A DNA stretch of 6,181 nt from CAKTOF01 sp964523945 (GTDB taxonomy: Bacteria > Bacillota > Clostridia > Oscillospirales > Oscillospiraceae): contig CAZGBU010000113.1 in assembly GCA_964523945.1 (NCBI GenBank), forward strand, positions 1 through 6,181, in the 5' to 3' direction. Position 1 is the first letter of the stretch. Every line of letters begins with the position of its first letter. This document shows, piece after piece, positions 1-6,030 of this stretch. Made by a program: the position numbers and the translations under genes. The notes under the pieces are model-generated. The model saw nothing but the letters and a program-made list of their open reading frames with translations, was not told the origin of the DNA and did not search any database.

Positions 1-12
1 AGGAGGTTTACA

Positions 13-1050
13 ATGAAAAGGAGAATACTTTCCATATTCCTCGCGTCTTTTGTCTTGGTTTCCTGCTTTGCCATCCAGGCAGGGGCTGTATCTCTGGCAA
101 ATATCGACTTTGAGAACGAAACTATTTTTGTGGCTACAGGCACCCAGTGGACAGAGGATCCGGAGAGCGGAATTATCATCACCACGGCGCTTTGGGATGA
201 CAACCTCACCATCGGTACAGAGGAGCACTCCAGCTACAGGCTCTTTTTTGGCAACACGCTCTATTTCCGCGATACGGAGAACGATCCGTGGGTACAGCTG
301 GTCATCCCGGAACGGCCGGCGGCGCCCGACACAGTGGCCGGCGGCCACAGCCAGATCACCGGCGTTTCAGCTGATATGGAATATGCCTTGGCGGGGGGAG
401 ATTGGCAGCCCTGTACCGGCAGCACTGTGACGGGCCTCGCCGCTGGCACCTACCGGGTGCGCTATCGGGCCACCTCCAGCGCCTTTGCCAGCGAATCCAT
501 TTCCGTCCGGGTGATGGCAGACGCCATCTCCTTTACGGATGTTGGCAGCTCCAGCTACTGTGCCGAAGCAGTGGATTGGGCAGTGACAAACGGCGTCACG
601 ATGGGCACGACCAATACCACTTTTTCGCCCACCGCCCCCTGTAACCGTGCTCAGGTTATCACCTTCCTTTGGCGGGCTGCTGGCTGCCCGGAACCGAAGT
701 CGGGCTATATTGACTTCGATGACGTTCCCTCTGACAGCTATTATTTTGACAGCGTCCTTTGGGCGCAGCAGAATGCCATTGTCACCGGAACGGGAGATTT
801 TCTCTTTTCCCCTGCCAGGACGGTGACACGGGCACAAGTGGTCACCTTCCTCTGGCGGGCTGCCGGGGAACCTGCGGCCAGCGGTACTGATTTTACAGAT
901 GTTCCCTCTGACGCTTACTATGCCCAAGCTGTGGCCTGGGCAGTAGAAAACGGCATTACGCTGGGTACAACGGATACCACCTTCTCCCCGAATGCCCCCT
1001 GCACCAGAGCGCAGGTCGTCACTTTCCTGTACCGGGCATACAATCCCTAA
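13..1050 (+). CDS. Secreted surface protein with three C-terminal SLH domains
   Basis: This 345-residue exported protein is probably held on the cell wall by S-layer homology (SLH) domains, which in characterised cases bind pyruvylated secondary cell-wall polymers. Seen: a signal peptide (KRR n-region, hydrophobic core about residues 5-20) with a possible signal peptidase I site after AGA (residues 23-25). An unassigned N-terminal part spans about 26-97. An Ig-like module spans about 100-168, with the 'GLAAGTYRVRYRATSS' pattern common in clostridial surface proteins. Three SLH repeats follow at about 174-224, 235-285 and 294-342, each ending in an (N/T)RAQV(I/V)TFL(W/Y)RA block. The usual TRAE motif reads NRAQ, TRAQ and TRAQ here. 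The ATG follows AGGAGG (positions 1-6) by six bases, so the start is well supported. The protein stops just after the third SLH domain. No catalytic domain is visible; the N-terminal part may be a small binding or structural module. An LVSC sequence at 15-18 also resembles a lipobox. Confidence 0.93.
   Translation: MKRRILSIFLASFVLVSCFAIQAGAVSLANIDFENETIFVATGTQWTEDPESGIIITTALWDDNLTIGTEEHSSYRLFFGNTLYFRDTENDPWVQLVIPERPAAPDTVAGGHSQITGVSADMEYALAGGDWQPCTGSTVTGLAAGTYRVRYRATSSAFASESISVRVMADAISFTDVGSSSYCAEAVDWAVTNGVTMGTTNTTFSPTAPCNRAQVITFLWRAAGCPEPKSGYIDFDDVPSDSYYFDSVLWAQQNAIVTGTGDFLFSPARTVTRAQVVTFLWRAAGEPAASGTDFTDVPSDAYYAQAVAWAVENGITLGTTDTTFSPNAPCTRAQVVTFLYRAYNP
532..1038 (+). repeat. Three tandem SLH-domain coding repeats
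   Basis: Three in-frame repeats of about 50 codons each encode the SLH domains, at roughly 532-684, 715-867 and 892-1038. Each begins F(T/D)DV(G/P)S and ends with the RAQV(I/V)TFL block. Similarity is visible in the DNA as well: the 'ttcct(t/c)tggcgggctgc' stretch occurs near 664 and near 845. Three repeats is the usual number for a functional SLH anchor, since three SLH domains form one pseudo-trimeric unit. Confidence 0.85.
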
Positions 1051-1104
1051 TCATACAGGCAACAAGAATGTACCTGCCGGTTCTGAAGACATACATTGAC
1101 AATC

Positions 1105-1146
1105 GGAGCCGCCGCGCAGCTGCGCGGCGGCTCCAGCTTTTATTTT
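1105..1146 (+). terminator. Palindromic terminator between convergent genes
   Basis: A perfect 30-nt GC-rich palindrome (1105-1134) begins 55 nt after the SLH gene stop. On the + strand it is followed by AG, C and a T-rich run (ttttatttt, 1138-1146), fitting a rho-independent terminator for the SLH gene. The T-rich run overlaps the stop codon of the convergent small membrane-protein gene (1140-1142). Reading on the - strand, the hairpin directly follows that gene but has no U-tract after it, so termination in that direction would be weaker or of another kind. Confidence 0.75.
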
Positions 1147-1379
1147 GACTCGTTCAGATAATGCATGATGGCCAGCACGATGCCGATCAGCACATACAGC
1201 CCGACAACGGCCCGCACGAACCATGCGGCCAGCCAGCCGATCAGCGGGATAATTCCCACGATCCAGCCAAGCACGCCGCCGATCACACCGACGATCAGAT
1301 ATGCGACAATCGAGATCACCAGCCCGCTGCCGCCGCTGCCGCCAAACGAGAGCGGAAAAAACGGTTTCCACTGATTCAT
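1140..1379 (-). CDS. Small glycine-rich membrane protein (79 aa), third gene of the MarR operon
   Basis: This is a 79-residue hydrophobic protein of unknown function. It has a short polar N-terminus (MNQWKPFFPLSF), a GGSGGSG linker at residues 13-19, one long or two short membrane spans at about 20-50 (GVIGGVLGWIVGIIPLIGWL) and a further span at about 57-75, and it ends in HYLNESK. The ATG at 1379-1377 is chosen because GGGGG (AAAGGGGGATT) lies at the right distance upstream. A longer reading from 1442 would overlap the oxidoreductase gene and adds only polar residues. The gene begins 40 nt after the oxidoreductase stop on the same strand, with no terminator between, so co-transcription is likely. 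The glycine-rich paired spans faintly recall Tic20/DUF4870-like small proteins, but I cannot assign a family. Function is not known. Confidence 0.72.
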   Translation of the reverse strand: MNQWKPFFPLSFGGSGGSGLVISIVAYLIVGVIGGVLGWIVGIIPLIGWLAAWFVRAVVGLYVLIGIVLAIMHYLNESK

Positions 1380-1419
1380 GCGCCAATCCCCCTTTCCGGC
1401 AATCCGATCAGCAAGCCGC

Positions 1420-3429
1420 TCAGAGCTGGCTAGCGGCGGCAAAGGCGCTGCGGATGCCCGTCTGGATGTCGCAGCCGCCGCCGACGTCCCCGATCAGATA
1501 GAATTCCGGCGCAGCGCCGGCATAGCGCAGCGCAGCTTCCGTGCAGGGCTCGACGCCGCCGCACACGACCACATTGTCGGCAGTGAGCGTGTGCTCGAGC
1601 CCGCCCGCATCGCAGTAGGTGACAGAAGTGGGGCTGACGCGTACCGTCGTCGCCCGCATGATGCCGCGCAGATTCTCAAAATGCTCCCAGTACGGCGCCA
1701 TATAGCCGTAGCCAAGCGCCGGGTCAACGCGGATCCATGAGATGGTGATGCTGTGCAACGGCGAGGCCGTTTTGGCCAGGATGTCCTGTCGCGTCAGACA
1801 GGTTACATTGTGGCCGTGCTGCGCCAGATAACAGGCTGTCTCGATGCCGGTTTCCGAGCAGCCGACGAGAATTACGTTTTGTCCGAGCGCGGCCTCATGC
1901 CCGATCACATCATGGCAGGTCGGCAGGGCAGGGGAGCCGTCCGGATTCCGCATTCCATCGATGTCAGGCAGTTTGGCCCGCGAGCCGGTCGCGGCCAGAA
2001 TCGCATCGAAGCCGCCGGCAGACAGTTCCTCCGCGCTCGGCTCGCAGCGCAGCCGTACCGTCACGCCGGCGCGTCCCAGCGCACGGATCAGCCAGAGCCG
2101 GTAATCCTCCAGCGGCCATTTAAACGAGAATGTGCCTGCCAGACAGAGCTGACCGCCCAGCCGCTCACTTTTCTCGTACAGCGTAACGCTGTGCCCGCAC
2201 TCTGCTGCAGTGATTGCCGCCTGCATGCCGGCCGGCCCGCCGCCGATGACGGCGACTTTCTTGGCCCGGCGCGGCGGCTGTACCATGTGGCGCGTCTTCA
2301 GCTCCACGCCGAATTCCGGGTTGACCGAGCAGACCGCTGTCCACGGCGCGCGCCGCCTGCCATGGCAGCGATTGCAGCGCAGGCAGGGGCGGATGTCCTC
2401 GCCGCGCCTCTCGAGTACCTTTTCATAGTAGTCCGGATCGGTGAACTGGCCGCGGCCGACACTGACCAGATCGCACGCGCCGGCTGCAAGCAGCCGTTCC
2501 ATTTCCTCCGGATCCTGAAACCCGCCGGCTGCGGCAAGCGGGATGCGCACGCCGGCCTCTTTCATCTCGCGGATGAAATCAATGCAGTGATGCTCACCCC
2601 GCGAGAATGTGTAACCGGTCGGATGCGAGTCGACCATACTGCCCTCGCGTACGGTGATCAGGTCGACCAGACCCTCAGCCAGCCGGGCAAACGTGATGGT
2701 GTCGGCAAGCGTATAACCCTGCCGCAGGTTTCCGGTCGCGCCGTGAGGCGCCTCGCCCATCATCATGATCTCAATGATGAACGCCTTGCCGCATGCGGCT
2801 TTGATCGCCCGGCACAGCTCGAGCGGAAAGCGGCAGCGGTTTTCCGTGCTGCCGCCGTATTCGTCGGTGCGGCAATCGAGCTGTGCGTCAAGGCTGACGT
2901 TCAGCGAGACGCCGTCAAAGCCCCAGCTTTGATAGAGCTGGATCCGTTCCACACATGACGCGATGGCGGACTGAATCTGTGCTTTCGTCGCCATCTGCCC
3001 GGGCGGCGGGGCGGTGAAGCCCTCGGCGCTCTGGATCTGATCCGGCGTTCCGCCACCGACGCTGACACCGGGCGCAAAGGCCGGCATACATTGTACGACG
3101 ACCTTGGAGCCATAGAAATGGACGTCGTCGGCGAGCTGGCAGAAGTAGTTGTGCACGGCCGGGTTGTCCAGATCAAAGCTGTATGAGTGCGCAAAATCGT
3201 GCCAGGCCGGCATGCTGCGCACTTCGGGACGGAATGCGTCGCACACGACGACGAGCGCATTGCCCCGCCGGGCGGATTCCCGGTGGAAGTGAATAAACTG
3301 CTCGGTCGGCCACTCCTCCGGCCCCTGGATCTGATCCGGCGCACACTTCGGCTGGACCATGCGGTTGCGCAGTACGGCGCCATTTGGAAGGACGAATGGC
3401 GTCAGCAGCGTCTGGTATCGATGGCTCAC
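1420..3429 (-). CDS. FadH/BaiCD-like NADH:flavin oxidoreductase (OYE-FeS-FAD/NAD(P) fusion)
   Basis: This 669-residue cytosolic redox enzyme has the layout of 2,4-dienoyl-CoA reductase, 2-enoate reductase and bile-acid or bilirubin reductases. Electrons pass from NAD(P)H to FAD, then a 4Fe-4S cluster, then FMN, then an unsaturated substrate. Seen: an OYE-type TIM barrel (about 6-345) with RTDEYGG at 187-193 and the FMN-phosphate features AAAGG (299-303) and GRG (325-327). Four cysteines follow at 349, 352, 355 and 367 (C-x2-C-x2-C-x11-C). An FAD Rossmann motif VIGGGPAG lies at 394-401, a second nucleotide-binding region VILVGCSETG at 519-528, and a C-terminal YLIGDVGGG at 644-652. The GTG start at 3429 follows AAGGAGG by seven bases; a longer in-frame reading from 3606 runs into the MarR gene and is rejected. 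The usual OYE active-site segment between GFDGV and RTDEYGG is about eight residues short and lacks the usual His or Tyr residues. The substrate is unknown. Pairing with MarR resembles the bilQ-bilR layout as I recall it, but no flavodoxin gene is present. Confidence 0.9.
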   Translation of the reverse strand: MSHRYQTLLTPFVLPNGAVLRNRMVQPKCAPDQIQGPEEWPTEQFIHFHRESARRGNALVVVCDAFRPEVRSMPAWHDFAHSYSFDLDNPAVHNYFCQLADDVHFYGSKVVVQCMPAFAPGVSVGGGTPDQIQSAEGFTAPPPGQMATKAQIQSAIASCVERIQLYQSWGFDGVSLNVSLDAQLDCRTDEYGGSTENRCRFPLELCRAIKAACGKAFIIEIMMMGEAPHGATGNLRQGYTLADTITFARLAEGLVDLITVREGSMVDSHPTGYTFSRGEHHCIDFIREMKEAGVRIPLAAAGGFQDPEEMERLLAAGACDLVSVGRGQFTDPDYYEKVLERRGEDIRPCLRCNRCHGRRRAPWTAVCSVNPEFGVELKTRHMVQPPRRAKKVAVIGGGPAGMQAAITAAECGHSVTLYEKSERLGGQLCLAGTFSFKWPLEDYRLWLIRALGRAGVTVRLRCEPSAEELSAGGFDAILAATGSRAKLPDIDGMRNPDGSPALPTCHDVIGHEAALGQNVILVGCSETGIETACYLAQHGHNVTCLTRQDILAKTASPLHSITISWIRVDPALGYGYMAPYWEHFENLRGIMRATTVRVSPTSVTYCDAGGLEHTLTADNVVVCGGVEPCTEAALRYAGAAPEFYLIGDVGGGCDIQTGIRSAFAAASQL

Positions 3430-3436
3430 TGCAATT

Positions 3437-3443
3437 CCTCCTT
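3437..3443 (-). promoter_or_regulatory. Ribosome binding site fixing the GTG start of the oxidoreductase
   Basis: On the - strand, AAGGAGG lies seven bases before the GTG at 3429-3427, inside the 25-nt gap after the MarR stop codon. It decides in favour of the GTG start over the upstream in-frame ATG at 3606, which has no comparable site and would overlap the MarR gene. Confidence 0.85.
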
Positions 3444-3454
3444 TTTGCGGCGGC

Positions 3455-3934
3455 TCAGAGCTGAACCGCGCCGCGGCCAGGCTGCTGATCCGGATCGGCA
3501 ATGGCGTCACGCAGCTTGTCGAACAGACGCCAGAACGTCTCAAGCTCTTCCGGTGTGAGCGCTTCATTGAGCCGGCGCTCTTTTTCGTCCATCTGCTTGG
3601 AGACAACTGCCTGAATCTCCCGGTAGCGGTCGGTCAGTGTAATCTTCTTCAATCGGGCGTCCTGCGGGACGGAGGTGCGCGTAATCATGCCATTTTTCTC
3701 TATCAGCTGCAGCATACCGGACGTGGCCGAACGGCCGATCCCGAATTGCCGCTCAATGTCGCGTTGGAAGATGTCAACGCCACGGCGCTCGGCGGTGTAC
3801 AGATAATCAATGATGAATGCCTGCGTGCCGGTGATCGGCTCGAAGCCGCTTTTGTCCGCATCTCTGCCGATGTACTGACGCATGGCCTTTCCAAGCCAGA
3901 TCAGATCCAGCGCGATGCGATGCTGTTTCCCCAC
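3455..3934 (-). CDS. MarR-family transcriptional regulator
   Basis: This 159-residue winged helix-turn-helix regulator is of a kind that binds DNA as a dimer and is usually released by a small aromatic or otherwise reactive ligand. Seen: an N-terminal dimerisation helix (about 5-20); the HTH at about 52-78, with IFQRDIERQFGIGRSATSGML; and the wing with the D-x-R motif (VPQDARLKKITLTDR, about 89-103). A C-terminal helical dimerisation region (about 105-150) has TPEELETFWRLFDKLRDAI. The GTG start at 3934 follows AGGAGG (3943-3948) by eight bases. The gene ends 25 nt before the oxidoreductase start on the same strand and is the first gene of that operon. Autoregulation and control of the reductase are inferred from this layout and from the symmetric words around the promoter. 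No cysteine is visible, so thiol-based oxidative sensing is unlikely. Confidence 0.92.
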   Translation of the reverse strand: MGKQHRIALDLIWLGKAMRQYIGRDADKSGFEPITGTQAFIIDYLYTAERRGVDIFQRDIERQFGIGRSATSGMLQLIEKNGMITRTSVPQDARLKKITLTDRYREIQAVVSKQMDEKERRLNEALTPEELETFWRLFDKLRDAIADPDQQPGRGAVQL

Positions 3935-3964
3935 TGGTATCGCCTCCTGTTTTTTGTTTGCTAC

Positions 3965-4032
3965 CGCACAAGATACTGCACTTTCCGAACAAAGTCAAGG
4001 GCTTGTGCGAAAATCAGTGCAAATTCTTTGCA
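3965..4032. promoter_or_regulatory. Candidate MarR operator region: symmetric GTGC/GCAC words and inverted repeats
   Basis: Three kinds of symmetry surround the promoter. CGCACAAG (3965-3972) and CTTGTGCG (4002-4009) are exact reverse complements: one overlaps the -10 and the other lies just upstream of the -35. GCAC occurs at 3966-3969 and 3978-3981, and GTGC at 4005-4008 and 4017-4020; each pair is 12 nt apart and all four are symmetric about position 3993. Further upstream, TGCAAA-TTC-TTTGCA (4018-4032) is a perfect inverted repeat. That the MarR protein binds here is inference. Confidence 0.5.
3970..3998 (-). promoter_or_regulatory. Sigma-A-type promoter of the MarR-oxidoreductase operon
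   Basis: On the - strand, a -35 TTGACT (3998-3993), a 17-nt spacer and a -10 TATCTT (3975-3970) give a good vegetative promoter. Transcription would begin near 3963, leaving about 28 nt before the MarR GTG, with the AGGAGG inside this leader. Confidence 0.75.
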
Positions 4033-4045
4033 ATGCGCAGAAGTT

Positions 4046-4084
4046 GGTGCACCGGGCACTCCGCAGGGGAGCGCCCGGTGCACC
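4046..4084 (-). terminator. Strong hairpin after the ABC permease gene, possible terminator
   Basis: A perfect 12-bp stem (4046-4057 with 4073-4084) extends, after one mismatch, by four more pairs (4059-4062 with 4068-4071) around a five-base loop. It starts 18 nt beyond the permease stop on the - strand and separates the ABC operon from the MarR promoter. No U-tract follows in either direction, so it is not a typical rho-independent terminator. It may act as a 3' end stabiliser or a pause or rho-linked site. Confidence 0.5.
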
Positions 4085-4101
4085 GGTGCGTGGGGTTGGG
4101 T

Positions 4102-4917
4102 TCACTCCAGATTCAGGTGGCGGGAGAGAACCCGTTCGGTGATAATGTGAAAGACAACCAGCTGTACGCCGACGATCAGAAAGAGTGCCAGCGCGGCAAG
4201 CTGGATCGAGCCAAACGCGCCGCAGGCGCGATAGACCGACCGGACAAATTCATTGAGGGCCTCGGGCTGTGTCCCAAACAGGAAGCTGAGAAAGACCGAT
4301 GTCAAAATCAGCAGTACCGTGGAGATCAGAATATACATAACAACGGCCATGCCGACCCGGCGGCGGAACAGGTGCCCGAGCGCAATCGAGGCATAGACCT
4401 GATAAATGCTTTTTCCAATGGAAAGCAGCGCCAGCACAATGACTTCGACGAAGATCAGGATCATCTGCCAGGCGGGGAAGTTCTCGTCACCGGAGAGCAG
4501 CCGGCCCAGGCTGCGCAGGAAGCTGAGGGAGTCCTGTCCCGGCAGGATGATGAGGATGGTGCACGCGCCGACCAGGATGGACAGGAAAAGCATCACCACA
4601 GCGGCGAGTCCTTTGGAGGTGATAAGCTGCCATGCCCGCACGGGGAGCGTAAACATGAGATAGCCCTCGTCGCGCAGCAAACCGTTGTAGAACCGCTGGA
4701 GAATAAACAGAATCGTGAGTACGACCATCGCGATAAAGATGCCGACGTAGACAAGCATCGGGATTACCGTCGAGATGTCGCCGAGCAGGCCGGTCAGACG
4801 GCCGCCGTTATTGAGCGTGAAGTGGTTGACCACGGACAGCGCCAGGATCGCGCCCCACAGAGGCAGGAAGCTCCTGAGCATCGAGCGCAGGTCATATTTG
4901 AGCAGCTTTCTCAGCAT
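4102..4917 (-). CDS. ABC-2-type transporter permease, six membrane spans
   Basis: This 271-residue integral membrane protein is the likely partner of the ATPase encoded just upstream. Seen: a cationic N-terminus (MLRKLLKYDLRSMLRSF) and hydrophobic spans at about 18-33, 50-73, 103-126, 150-168, 188-214 and 236-259. Between spans 2 and 3 lies the block RFYNGLLRDEGYLMFTLPVR (75-94), which I recognise as typical of Firmicute ABC-2-like permeases paired with YtrB-like ATPases. The ATG at 4917 overlaps the ATPase stop by seven bases (ATGCTGA) and is preceded by AAGGAGG nine bases upstream, so translational coupling is likely. Such systems often serve in export or in resistance to envelope-active antibiotics; the substrate cannot be read from the sequence. 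Only one permease is present, so it probably works as a homodimer. Confidence 0.9.
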   Translation of the reverse strand: MLRKLLKYDLRSMLRSFLPLWGAILALSVVNHFTLNNGGRLTGLLGDISTVIPMLVYVGIFIAMVVLTILFILQRFYNGLLRDEGYLMFTLPVRAWQLITSKGLAAVVMLFLSILVGACTILIILPGQDSLSFLRSLGRLLSGDENFPAWQMILIFVEVIVLALLSIGKSIYQVYASIALGHLFRRRVGMAVVMYILISTVLLILTSVFLSFLFGTQPEALNEFVRSVYRACGAFGSIQLAALALFLIVGVQLVVFHIITERVLSRHLNLE

Positions 4918-5642
4918 GCGGCATCGCCTCCTTCCACTGGGAGCATGCGGAACATCTCGCGGAAAAGCGCGTCGACGGATTTGCCGTGCGCATCGCGAAT
5001 GTTGTCGACAGTATCGTGCAGTACAATTCTCCCATCTTTCAGAAAGATCGCCTCGTCGAGTACGCGCTCGATATCGCCGATCAAATGGGTGGAAATCAGC
5101 ACAGTGCCGTCGGACGAGTAGTTGGTCAGAATGGTGTTCATGATGAAGTCACGTGCAGCCGGGTCAACGCCGGCGATTGGCTCGTCGAGCAGATAGAGCT
5201 TCGCACGGCGGCTCATCACCAGGATGAGCCGCATTTTTTCCTTGGTGCCCTTGGACATGGTCTTAATCCGGCTGAATGGCGAGATGCCCAACGACGCGCA
5301 CATGCGTTGCGCGCGCTCACGGTCGAAATCCGTGTAAAAATCGGAGAACAGGTTCAGCAGGTCGCGCGCCCGCATCCAGTCGGCAAAATACATCCGGTCA
5401 GGCAGATAGCTGACAACCGCTTTTGTCTCTGGACCAGGCGCGGCACCGTCGATGGCGATTGCGCCGGAAGTGGGCTGCAGCAGGCCGCACAGCAGCTTCA
5501 GCAGCGTGGTTTTGCCCGTGCCGTTCGGGCCGAGCAGGCCGACGATGCGGCCGCCTCCGAGTGTGAGGTCGAGATGGTCAAGCACGACCCCGGAACCGTA
5601 GTTTTTGCACACGTCTGTGCATTGGATCAACGTGTCATTCAT
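4911..5642 (-). CDS. ABC transporter ATP-binding protein (YtrB-like)
   Basis: This 243-residue cytoplasmic ATPase is expected to drive the adjacent permease. Seen: Walker A GPNGTGKTT (38-46), signature MSKGTKEK (129-136) in place of the classical LSGGQ, Walker B LYLLDEP (149-155), D-loop GVDPAARD (158-165) and H-loop histidine in ISTH (186). Where the Q-loop is expected the sequence reads SYLPDRMYF (78-86) with no glutamine, which fits the YtrB-like branch rather than loss of function. The ATG at 5642 is chosen because GGAGG lies just upstream; a longer reading from 5699 lies wholly inside the GntR gene. The start overlaps the GntR stop by eight bases and the stop overlaps the permease start by seven, giving a compact three-gene operon. 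The C-terminus ends shortly after a FREMFRMLP segment, without an extra domain. Confidence 0.95.
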   Translation of the reverse strand: MNDTLIQCTDVCKNYGSGVVLDHLDLTLGGGRIVGLLGPNGTGKTTLLKLLCGLLQPTSGAIAIDGAAPGPETKAVVSYLPDRMYFADWMRARDLLNLFSDFYTDFDRERAQRMCASLGISPFSRIKTMSKGTKEKMRLILVMSRRAKLYLLDEPIAGVDPAARDFIMNTILTNYSSDGTVLISTHLIGDIERVLDEAIFLKDGRIVLHDTVDNIRDAHGKSVDALFREMFRMLPVEGGDAAC

Positions 5643-6006
5643 GGGTTGTTTCCTCCTTCTCCAGCAGCAGCGCGGCTGCTTCCTCACGGGAATAGCCAAG
5701 TTCCTGCGCTGCCGTTAAATAGTCCTGCGACGCCTGATAGACCAGCTGCCGCCGCACGGCTTGAATCCGCCTTTCGTCGGTGGTTACGACGCGGCCGCTT
5801 GTTCGGTTGGATTCAGCCAGGCCGCTTCCTTCAAGCTGTGCGAGCGCCCGCTGCATCGTGTTCGGATTGACGCCGGCTTCGGCTGCCAGGTCGCGTACGG
5901 ACGGCAGACGGCTGCCGGGCGGGTAGCAGCCGGATACGATCCGGCGTGTGAGCTGCTCGTAGAGCTGCTGAAAGATCAGCCGGTCATCCGATAGGGTCCA
6001 CTCCAT
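5635..6006 (-). CDS. GntR-family transcriptional repressor, YtrA type
   Basis: This 123-residue regulator of the YtrA subfamily has an N-terminal winged helix-turn-helix and only a short C-terminal helical tail, with no room for a large effector domain. Seen: IFQQLYEQLTRRIVSGCYPP (11-30), then GSRLPSVRDLAAEAGVNPNT (31-50), then QRALAQLEGSGLAESNRTSG (52-71), all standard GntR features, followed by a dimerising helix (about 78-120) rich in Arg, Gln and Glu. The ATG at 6006 is preceded by AAAGGA about ten bases upstream; a longer reading from 6063 would begin upstream of the likely transcription start and is rejected. The gene is first in the operon with the ABC ATPase and permease. YtrA-type proteins normally repress their own ABC operon, and an imperfect palindrome over the promoter agrees with that here. 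Confidence 0.93.
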   Translation of the reverse strand: MEWTLSDDRLIFQQLYEQLTRRIVSGCYPPGSRLPSVRDLAAEAGVNPNTMQRALAQLEGSGLAESNRTSGRVVTTDERRIQAVRRQLVYQASQDYLTAAQELGYSREEAAALLLEKEETTHE

Positions 6007-6030
6007 CGGCACACATCCTTTCCGCCTTAT

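Noticed and set aside
1380..1442. Longer start for the small membrane protein
   Set aside because: The extension overlaps the oxidoreductase 3' end and lacks a good ribosome binding site, while the ATG at 1379 has one.
1753..2958. 401-codon open frame on the + strand
   Set aside because: It lies wholly antisense to the oxidoreductase, has no ribosome binding site or family-like protein features, and is Arg/Ala-rich as expected of a shadow frame in GC-rich DNA.
3430..3606. 59-residue N-terminal extension of the oxidoreductase
   Set aside because: It would overlap the MarR gene, and the GTG at 3429 with AAGGAGG seven bases upstream starts just before the conserved barrel.
3359..4150. 263-codon open frame on the + strand
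   Set aside because: It is antisense to the MarR gene and the operator region and shows no recognisable features.
3958..5121. 387-codon open frame on the + strand
   Set aside because: It is antisense to the permease and part of the ATPase; its product is rich in Asp, Gln, His and Arg, the mirror of hydrophobic membrane-segment codons, and is not protein-like.
4986..5870. 294-codon open frame on the + strand
   Set aside because: It is antisense to the ATPase and GntR genes, both of which have clear family motifs and ribosome binding sites.
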